DNA of 64,000 bases from Phymorhynchus buccinoides (taxonomy: Eukaryota > Mollusca > Gastropoda > Neogastropoda > Raphitomidae), in assembly GCA_017654935.2 (NCBI GenBank), contig CM065697.1:48810420-48874419 (forward strand), written 5' to 3'. The notes under the pieces are model-generated. The model was not told where the DNA came from. It did no database searches and saw only the letters and a program-made list of their open reading frames with translations. A program made the position numbers and the translations under genes. Numbering within the stretch: the first letter of the stretch is position 1; every line of letters begins with the position of its first letter. Below are positions 20,425-30,682 of the stretch, in pieces.

Positions 20425-20575
20425 CCACCAAAGAAGAACCCTAGGACAATAGAAGTAAAGTATATTTCCCAAGACCCCATACCACATCGAATGGGACTCT
20501 TAACCCTAACCCTAACCTGGGAAAAGATTTTGAGACAATAGCTCTAACCACTCGGCCACAATGCCTTTTCAAGCG
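20425..20575 (-). mobile_element. SINE family S2 remnant, minus
   Basis: Minus-strand head resembles GGCATTGTGGCCGAGTGG and the body resembles the 16975 copy (AAGTATATTTCCCAAG). A short CCCTAA run sits where the B box would be. Confidence 0.55.
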
Positions 20576-20947
20576 CAAGTTACAAACAACAAATATTTCA
20601 AGGAGAAGCAGTCTCTGATTCATAAAAAATGAAAAATGACAAGAAAATAAAATAAGAGGCGTGGGTGAAAGTGAGTAGGTGTTGGGTGGGGGCACAGCAA
20701 GAGAACATCGTGGTGATATTTCGCTGAAATTCAGTGGACCAGTCCAGTCACCAGAACCCCCTTTTTAAACCAGCCAATTTTTATACCCCCACTTTACACC
20801 AGCCGATTTACATGCAACCAAACATCAAGTTTGTTCGAAATAAATAAGCCACAAAAGCCATTCTACAAAACACTTTACAAGTTGGTCCACATTTTGTAAT
20901 GGTCATTTACCTGTTCATAGATTCAATGGGTACAGCAGAAGCGTGAC

Positions 20948-21493
20948 TACAGACAAACCCCTATTTTACGACCCTCTGTTAAGCGACCACCTCTCATTTG
21001 AGACCGGATTTGTTGGCACGGATGCATTTTACTATGTAAACGACCTCTCTTAAACGACTTCCTCTAAAACGCGACTTACGACCGCCATTTTGTTGGTTTT
21101 TACGACCGTTGTTGTCGTCTGCATAGACTTCGAGCAAAGGGAAACAACCACGGTCAAGGGCCTGAAAGCGGAGTCGCTTCCCTTGTTGTAGAAAAGATGG
21201 CGGAAAGCGTAGGAAAAGCACGAAAACCACTGACTTTGGACGAGAGTGGAGGTGATTAACAGAAGTCGGCGAAGTGAAACTGTAATACATCAATTGCATA
21301 ATCCTATGGAGTTGGAAAGACCCAAATCCAGTTTTAATATGTCATTGTATGTGTGCATGAAGAAGAGAGTATGAACTGTACTGAACTTTTTCTTTCTGCG
21401 GCTGCCAGTGAAAACCTCCGTCATACGACCCCTCCAATTTACGACTGATTTTTCCGGACATTTTGGAAGTCTTAAAATAGAGGTTTGTCTGTA
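20948..21493. mobile_element. TA-flanked MITE (TACAGACAAACC ends)
   Basis: Left TACAGACAAACCCCTATTTT and right AAAATAGAGGTTTGTCTGTA are inverted repeats flanked by TA. Subterminal motifs TTACGACC and GACCACCTCT recur. No transposase visible. Confidence 0.75.
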
Positions 21494-21878
21494 CTACAAT
21501 AATTACTTCAATTCTCGATCTCTCAGACATGTATTTCTTGCGCATGTACACACACAGAGACACATGCACAAACACACAGTGGAAATGCACAATGTACAGG
21601 AGCAATGTATTTTTGTGGGTGGGGTGGGGGTGGGGGGGGGGGGAGGTGCTAGAGGGGCACAATTAAACATTTTGTCTTTTACGCTCGATCTGTCTCTCAA
21701 TCAATTTTGTACCAATCAATAAAATTCTCATCCTCTAATCAATCTCACATCTCAGTCTATCTCACCCATCCTTCAATGTCAATTTCTCAACGCTCAATCA
21801 ATTTCTTCCTCAACCAATAATCATGTCTTAATCTTTTTCAATCTTCGCACCTCAATCAATCTCACCCCTTATCCCACT

Positions 21879-22375
21879 GTCAATCTAATCCATCAATCAA
21901 TCTCCACAGATCAATCTCTACCTCAACCTCAATCCGTCTCCTATTGATGCAACCCCTCAAACCATCTCCATCTCTTAACCCATCTCAATCGGACAATCTC
22001 ATGCCTCAATCTCTACTTTAATCCATGTCAATCTAATCCATCAATCAATCTCCACAGATCAATCTCTACCTCAACCTCAATCCGTCTCCTATTGATGCAA
22101 CCCCTCAAACCATCTCCATCTCTCAACCCATCTCAATCGGACAATCTCATGCCTCAATCTCTACCTTAATCCATGTCAATCTAATCCATCAATCAATCTC
22201 CACAGATCAATCTCTACCTCAACCTCAATCCGTCTCCTACTGATGCAACCCCTCAAACCATCTCCATCTCTCAACCCATCTCAATCGGACAATCTCATGC
22301 CTCAATCTCTACCTTAATCCATGTCAATCTAATCCATCAATCAATCTCCACAGATCAATCTCTACCTCAACCCAT
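21879..22375. repeat. 148-bp tandem repeat, ~3.4 copies
   Basis: Copies start with GTCAATCTAATCC at 21879, 22027, 22175 and 22323. Each holds GATCAATCTCTACCTCAACC and GGACAATCTCATGCC. It is embedded in a longer CAATCTC-rich pyrimidine tract (about 21690-22840) that would be transcribed as purine-rich RNA downstream of Aph-1. Confidence 0.9.
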
Positions 22376-22559
22376 CTCAACTTCATACCTCAACTAATCT
22401 AACATCTTTCGATCTCTCCTTCAACCCATCTCCGTCTCTCTATCTCCCTCAATCTCAATCTCATTCATCAATCCATCTTAACCCTCACCCCATCTTTCCC
22501 TCAATCTCAATCTCATTCATCAATCAATCTTAACACTCACCCCATCTTTCCCTCAATCT

Positions 22560-22845
22560 CACACCTCACTCGATCTCTTCCTTAATCCACCTCAGTCTCA
22601 CAGCTCACTCGATCTCTTCCTTAATCCACCTCAGTCTCACACCTCACTCGATCTCTTCCTTAATCCATCTCAGTCTCACATTTCAGTCAATCTCTTCCTT
22701 AATCCACCTCAGTCTCACATTTGTCAAGCTCTTCCTTAATCTATCTCAGTCTCACAGCTCACCTGATCTCTTCCTTAAATCCACCTCAGTCTCACACCTC
22801 ACTCGATCTCTTCCTTAAGCCACCTCAGTCTCACATTTCAGTCAA
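22560..22845. repeat. ~41-bp tandem array abutting the Aph-1 stop
   Basis: About seven units of the type GATCTCTTCCTTAATCCACC followed by CAGTCTCAC. The last unit passes into the final Aph-1 codons without a break: CATTTCAGTCAATCTC at the stop matches CATTTCAGTCAATCTC at 22680-22695. The array lies in the presumed 3' untranslated region. Confidence 0.8.
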
Positions 22846-23014
22846 TCTCGTACCGCCCTTTGCGGCAGACGAAGGCGGCACGGATGTTTTGGAGCGAGCC
22901 GCCGGCCACGACAAAAGCCAGCACCCCCGACAGCAGCAGAATGAAATAGCCCGGTAAGATCGATGCCATGTAGAGGGGGTCCGGGCGAAAGCCGGTGCGC
23001 TTGTTGAGCAAAGT
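22838..23014 (-). CDS. Aph-1: Aph-1 exon 6 (stop codon)
   Basis: Fifty-eight codons plus [23 protein letters not shown], then [38 protein letters not shown]. It holds the last membrane segment and the conserved AGGSLxxI motif. Acceptor TTCCAG|ACT. The stop lies in the edge of a pyrimidine-rich tandem array. Confidence 0.95.
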   Translation of the reverse strand, partial: TLLNKRTGFRPDPLYMASILPGYFILLLSGVLAFVVAGGSLQNIRAAFVCRKGRYEID

Positions 23015-26000
23015 CTGGAATTAATTAAGAAATGATACTAGTCATTGATGGGAGATCGACAAAGAATGTAGATCGACAAAATGAAATAACCTGGGAAATG
23101 ATGGCACCAGACAGGGAGAGAGTTGGGCTGAGACTGTATGTATGGTTATTGAACAACGTCTTTTAAAAAAAAAAATCAGACATCAAGTGGAGTTTCTTTG
23201 ATTGAGTTGGGTCTTAAAGCTTGGCTACAGCTTAGAGCCTGTGAAAGCACATGTATGTGTATGATAGTGAGCATAAGCGTGAGTGTGTGTGCTATGTGCA
23301 TGTGCTAACATGCGTGTTGTCTATGTGCGTCTATGAGAGAGCGTGGGAAGTGGTGTGGAGTTTCTCCCATGTTTTCGTGTTGACCCTTTAAATTTTCAAA
23401 CAGGGGGTGAAAATACCCCTTAAAACTGTAAACAGGGGGTGAGCGTACGCCTTGAGAGAAAGAAATCGGAAACCCTGACCAAACCCAACACAACCCTATA
23501 GACGGGAATGAAGAGAAACGTCTGACCAGGCAGGAGATCAACATGTGTGTGATGAGGACGTCGCCCATCATCCAGTATCGCTTCGTGCCCAGATTATCAG
23601 AGACAAAAAAACAACCAACCCTAGAATGCCCCAGAACAATGAATACAATACAATGCAGACCTGTTTACCCCTAGTTTGCAAATTTGTAATTTCTGAAACA
23701 AAAAATAGTAATTTTGAAAAAAAAAACAATCCAACGTGCGGCCGATTCTTTTTCTTCACATAACCCGATTATATGCAAGCAATAGTGCACTGGGAGACCT
23801 TTAAAAAAAAAAATTCAACCATGTATTGGCCTTTTCTTTTTCAAACTCAGCTTACTAACTAACCTGTTCAAACTGCTTGTGATCTCACCACGCAGTCGCT
23901 TTGACGCCATCTTGAAACAGAATGACTGGAAACCGGAATGACTTTTCACCGCATTGTTTCAAAAGCATCGCTTGCCGACGCAACTGTAGTGGTGGTTTTT
24001 TATGATTTTTTTTTTTCCGTCGCCGTAATTAGACTTTTGTTTCGTAAAAATTACGGCAAAATCGTAAAGGTAAACAGGTCTGACAATGCAATACAACACA
24101 GTGCAATACAATAGATTGGAAATAATGAAGAATGTCTGACCAGGCAGGAGATGAACATGTGTGTGATGAGGACGTAGCCCATCATCCAGTATCGCTTCAT
24201 GTCCAGTTATCTGGGGCACCAATGCCCCAGAACAAGGAATACAATGCAATACAACACAGTGCAATACAATAGATTGGAAATAATGAAGAATGTCTGACCA
24301 GGCAGGAGATGAACATGTGTGTGATGAGGACGTAGCCCATCATCCAGTATCGCTTCATGTCCAGTTATCTGGGGCCCCAATGCCCCAGAACAAGGAATAC
24401 AATGCAATACAACACAGTGCAATACAATAGATTGGAAATAATGAAGAATGTCTGACCAGGCAGGAGATGAACATGTGTGTGATGAGGACGTAGGCCACCA
24501 TCCAGTATTGCTTCTTGTCCAGACCGTTGAAGAACAGAACACCCCAGAATGTGTGCAGCAGAATGAAGCACAGAGTCAGGAATGCTGCACAAACAAATAA
24601 TAATAATAGTAATAGTAGTACATTTATATAACGCTTTACCTCAAATGAGCCCAAAGCGCTTCACAATCAATTATTCATCAACAAGTAGACAACAAAATAG
24701 TATTTAAGAATGACACAAACCAGCAACAACGCATACAAAGCAACTCTCCACCTCCCTCTCTTTCACACACACGCACACGCACACAAATACTACTTCTTTA
24801 AAAAAAATAACTCATTTTTATAAATTAATTCCTTTCTTAAAAACAAAAACTTATTTTTGTAAGCGAACTTCTCTAACGAAAACGCACAGCAACACTGAAA
24901 AACAAATCCACTTTATATTTGTTCAACTTCATTCCTATCTGTAGAAAATGATAACTAAACAAAACAATGGGATTTCCTTTTCAAGAACGCAGTGAAACAG
25001 TTGCAAATCTCCACCTAGACACGCAATTCAGCTGTAATGTTTTCAATGCCCAAAGCAATTCAGCTACACATTTAGTCTAAAAACATAGACAAGCGAAAAG
25101 GGAGATAATAAAGGATTTTCTAGCAAAATACACGCATATGTTCCGTGCATAAAGCGCTAAAGAAGTACTAAGTACTTCCATCTCACAGAACAGGCAGCAC
25201 CAAACAAAAGCATACAATGATACATACGAAATAACACAAAATTTTTATTTTTACAAGGTATAATCATAAGCATAAAAACATGGGTGCAACTCCCTAAAAT
25301 GAAACAAAAATGAAAGGCAGGGGTCCATGAGCCGCCCAACGTACAACTACAAGGGCAGAGCCCCGTTGGACGATTCAGGGGGGCAAAGTAAGAGAGAGAG
25401 ATAACGAGACAGACAGTTACAATGACAGAGACAGTTTGAGTCTGATAAGTCTTGTCAAATGATTACATTGCCGTTGAAAACAATATGGCAATCACCATGC
25501 TGCTTTCAAGATTTCCCGAGAGAGACTTTCAGGATAGAACAACCAAGTTCAAAATGTCCCAAACCGCATGTGGTCGGGCTGTTGTTTTGGGGTTGTTGGG
25601 TGGTGTTGTTTTTTTGGGGGGATGAATTTTTAAAAAAAACCTGAAGTTCAGTTTCTGGTAACAAATTTTAAAAAACTAAAATCAATGTAAAACTGAAAGA
25701 GTTGCACCCATGTAAATACTTTTTTACACTCATCCCTGAGGCATTCCTTACTTGGAACAATAAAGCGCTAAGATCTCACAGAACTAAGAGCACATAACAC
25801 ACAGGCGCGCTCCTTACCCGAAGCGAGAAAGAAGAACTGTGAGTCCCCCAAAATGCCGATGGTCCCTGGCCCCGCCATGTCAGCCAGGACGTTGACGATG
25901 GAGAACGCCCCGCTCAGTATGCCAAAGCCCAGGCCAGACACTGAAAGAAAAAAATAACACAGTCATACTCATCTTCATCCAATAGGAATTGGTCGGAAAT

Positions 26001-29000
26001 AATTAAGGGGAGTAATTTCATGGTGTGTGGGAGTGATCTCGCCTAATTCAATCGGTCAAAGAGGGGAAGTTACTCTACCATCAGGTAAATCCCCAGCCCT
26101 CGCTTCGTGTGTTTGAGGAGACATACAGCATGTAGAACACAGTGCGTCATTCTAAAATTGATGTAATTTATATTTTTGCGTCACAGTTTGCAAGTTCTAT
26201 CACTTTGTAGCAACTGGCCACCCCTTATTTTTCTACAAAAGAATGTTTGCTGACTGGCATCCTGTGGTTTCAAGCTTCGACGCCTTGGTTGCTATAGTTT
26301 TGATCAAGTAAGTCAAGGTAATCAAATAAAGTTTTCACGAAGTGCTCTCCCCTAGTTTTTTTCAGAAAACCGTCTATTATGAAAACAGATGAAACAAACA
26401 CTTTCAATTGATCCAACAAACTTTGGGAGTGTCTAGCCAATGTAACCTACCATCATGAACCTTACACAACATCAACGCAGAACCTAGACAGTGCACAAGA
26501 TCTCACTTTGTTTATTCATTGGCTAGCTTGCAGAACATTGCAATCGGTGGTTCCTGATTTTCGTTTCCTACCTCAACATTATTTACTTTTCTCCCCACTC
26601 TTCCATCATTTCTTTTCCTTTGCCAAAATAGTAGCCCCCCCTCCCCCCCCCCCCCCCCCCCCCCCCCCTTTTTCTAACTTATTTTAACTGAAAAAAGGGA
26701 TTCTTGTTACAAATCAGGTTTATTGTGGTCTAAGGGAGCAAAGCGAGTTTATAAGTGACCAAGGTATTGTGTGCACACAGATTTACTTCCCTTGAAGCAA
26801 ATGCATCAAATTGAGAGCTATCTATTAATTCCGGACATATATGGACGGAAAGACATGAATGAGTTAATGGATAAGTGGTAGGAATGGATGCTAGATGTGG
26901 CTTCAAGATGGGAGCCAAGTGCCCTGTCTTTGAGTAAGCTGTCTTTGCTTTGACAAGAGTTCTACAGATGTACAGAGGACCGTATATACTGACCATAAGC
27001 CATGATGTGTTTGTTGGAGATGTCCTTGGGGGTCATGTGTTCATCATCACCACCATCACCATCACCACCACCATCATCACATCATTATCACCATCATCAT
27101 CAATACTGACCATAAGCCATGATGTGCTTGTTGGAGATGTCCTTGGGGGTCATGTGTTCATCATCACCACCATCACCATCACCACCACCATCATCACATC
27201 ATTATCACCATCATCATCAATACTGACCATAAGCCATGATGTGCTTGTTGGAGATGTCCTTGGGGGTCACGTGTTCTGCCTCTGTCACTTGGCTCACTTT
27301 CTGCAGACCCTCATCAGCTCTCCTGCGTGCACACAACACAGGGTATCATGGCTTTACTCTTACAAGTAGCAAAGTATCATAATACTCAGCTTTACTAAGG
27401 AAAAACAACCTTGGACATCCAAAAACCGACCCTTGAGGAGGTATGAGGTGAGAGACCTTACTGGTAACCCTAACCTTAACTCATTCGCATCTCAACGATT
27501 TTGAATTACTCAAAAAACTCACAAATCATTCCAGACATACACACAAACAAAACATACATAAACAAAAGGAGAAATGAAAGAAGATTACGTGTTTTTACTT
27601 CAGGTTTAGACAAAGGGAAGTGGAGATCAGACTTTGTTTTATAGACTTTATATAGAAAAACTCTCTACACCGATTGGTTACCCCACAACAAACCACTACA
27701 AAAGCAAAGTCAGAGGCGAAATTGTGGTCTAAGGGAGCGAAGCGAGTTTAGAAGTGACCACAGTATGGTGTGCACACAGATTTACTTCCCTTGAAGCAAA
27801 TGCCTCAAATTGACAGCTATCTGATAATTCTGATATTCCCTGTCATGGTCGTCATAAAACTGAAAATGCCCTGCTATGTTCCTTCCTGTCAGGACAAACA
27901 TTCTATTAATCCCTTCCCTGTCTGGTCCCATGTCTACTGTGAAATATATGTGATGTCATTGATGATGTCATAACTTTTGATGTCATAGTCCTGAAACAAT
28001 GGGTTTGGGCTTTAGACAAGTCAGGGAAGATTTATCTCAAGACCATTTTCTCAGATTGAGTCTAATGTCTCTGTTAAATTTTATAATAGGAAAATCAATC
28101 ATTTCTCATTTTTGTCACTAACAGTGAAAGGGGGTTAGTATATTAAACAAAATAACCAGAGCCAGGTCTACCCACCTGAGCAGTTTGTAGAAGAGGAATC
28201 TGAATGCCTCCTGGAAAATGACAGAGAAGACCATTCCAAAGGCTAAGTGGTCCCTCAGCGGCACCACAGCAAACCATAGTAGTGAGGACAGCAATAGAGA
28301 CAGCAGCCAGAAAAACCCACTGAAAAAACACACAACAAAAACCACATAGAATGAAAATAGTCAAGTCAATCTGAAAAAACAAGTAAAATGGAATTCAAAT
28401 AGCACCACTAGACTTGCATACTAAGGCACAAGCTGCCATTTCAAGTGCAGAGCTGATTCTATGATTTTGAAAAAGTGGGGGCGTCCCCCCCCTAAAAATA
28501 AAAAAAGGGTGGCAGGTCCAATGGATACGAGGGGAAAGGGGGGGGGGGAGGAGCGGCCGATTCAATCTTCGCTAGCCATGGCCACTTCTTCAGCCACTCG
28601 TCTTGGAACCGGTGTTCCCTCGCACTAGTGCCGTTATCTTCGGGCTGCTTCTCAGAGACTGTTGATGCAGTAGCTGTTTCTGCTCCATCTTCTGCACACT
28701 CGTTTGGCAAAGGATTTCTTTTTTTTTTTTTTACTTAGCCGCCACAAAAATCAAAGTCGAAGAGCGTCGTTGTCCCTTTCATTTTGAAGAAAATTCAACA
28801 TGGCGGTTGGGACTCTCGCAACTTCTTGTCGGTAAAACGAGATGAACGCGATTGGTTGATTTACACTAACATTGTAAAGGAACCAATGAAATGTCAAGAA
28901 ATCATTCATTCCTGCTTGATGCTTTCGGTTTGTGCAGACGACGGATATAGCAGACGACGAAGGAATTCCCGCAATGATCGGTAAAAAGTGCGGGCAGTTC

Positions 29001-29907
29001 TGCAAATATGCGGGTGTCGGCCCGTGCTTAAACCCGGTTATTGCGGGAAGGAACAGATTTTGAGGGAATTGTACCAATCCCGCGCCCTAGAATCAGCTCT
29101 GAAGTGCTACTGTAAATAATCAGCAATACAGAGCTTCACCTTGTTTTGAAACTTCATGGGTCGTATGACCCCTAATTGCAAAAAATGATGGGTCAATTTA
29201 CAAAATAATGGGCCAGTAATGTGTCAATGTTAGAGTTGAAAACCGGTTCAAATTTCCGAACCGGTTTTTAACTGGTATTTCCTCTCCGAACCGGTCTTTT
29301 CGAATTGTTTTTTTTAACCAGTACTCACATCAGTAGTTTCACCTATGCAAACATATTTATTTGTCAGAATATTCACACACACGCGCGCACACAAACACAC
29401 ACACTCAACTAAAAACTCAGCTCAACTCCAACAAACATTTTAATGACGGGGCCATCTGCCCGTGTCAAAGGAAGGTGAGGGTAGGGGTGTAGTTGAAAAA
29501 TATAATAATCATAGGGAAAATAATTAAACCAAAGCAAAAACAAAACGTCATATGGCGGTTGCAGTGTGAAGGATGGTGGCACATTCACAACGCAATGAAC
29601 TAGCTTTGAGAACAATCAGATATGTAGCGGGAGGATAAGGAATACAAAAGTATAATAATCTTAATTATGTACCTGAACAGATAAACCAAATAAGAAGAGA
29701 CAATCTTTCACAATGGACGAAAAATATATCACACACGAGCGCGCGCACACACACACACAATCACACGCGCACAACCGCACACACGCGCGCTTGCACACGC
29801 ACATGTACGCACACACACATTCTCTCTCTCTCTCAGTCCCAGGGCTGGGTGGAGAAAAGCTGTTATTGCTAATCTCATGTTCCCTGGTTAAATAATATTT
29901 CGTTTTT

Positions 29908-29944
<37 letters not shown>

Positions 29945-30197
29945 CTTACTACAGTAATGACATATTCTACTTTTAGACAATATCTTCAGTAAGCGCATTC
30001 ATTTTAATCGAACAATAACTACTGAATGTACATTAAGCAGTTTATGAAGCTACTCCCAATCCCAGTTATAACAATGAACATCCCCTCCGCATCCTCCAAA
30101 AAGAAACCCGCAAAACAAATCAAATTTAAGACAAAACCGTACATCGTTTGGGTTTTAGAGGTCAGTACATAGAGTGGGGCGGGGGATGGGGAGGGAG

Positions 30198-30295
<98 letters not shown>

Positions 30296-30318
30296 TTGAA
30301 AACTTTAACTTTATTTTT

Positions 30319-30403
<85 letters not shown>

Positions 30404-30477
30404 ACACATTTACGTATGAATAAAATACAGTGCAAATATCATAGCAAGTTCATGTCCGTTTATTGATAAGAAAAAGC

Positions 30478-30528
<51 letters not shown>

Positions 30529-30530
30529 TA

Positions 30531-30566
<36 letters not shown>

Positions 30567-30604
30567 GTGTGTGTGTGTATGTATGTATGTGTGTGTGTGT
30601 GTGC

Positions 30605-30682
<78 letters not shown>

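Noticed and set aside
20499..20520. Short CCCTAACCCTAA run as a true telomere
   Set aside because: Only about three units, inside a SINE remnant.
23513..24450. Aph-1 exon 5 copies as mutually exclusive alternative exons
   Set aside because: Copies lack the first half of the exon and a good acceptor, so they cannot replace it in frame; kept as decayed duplicates.
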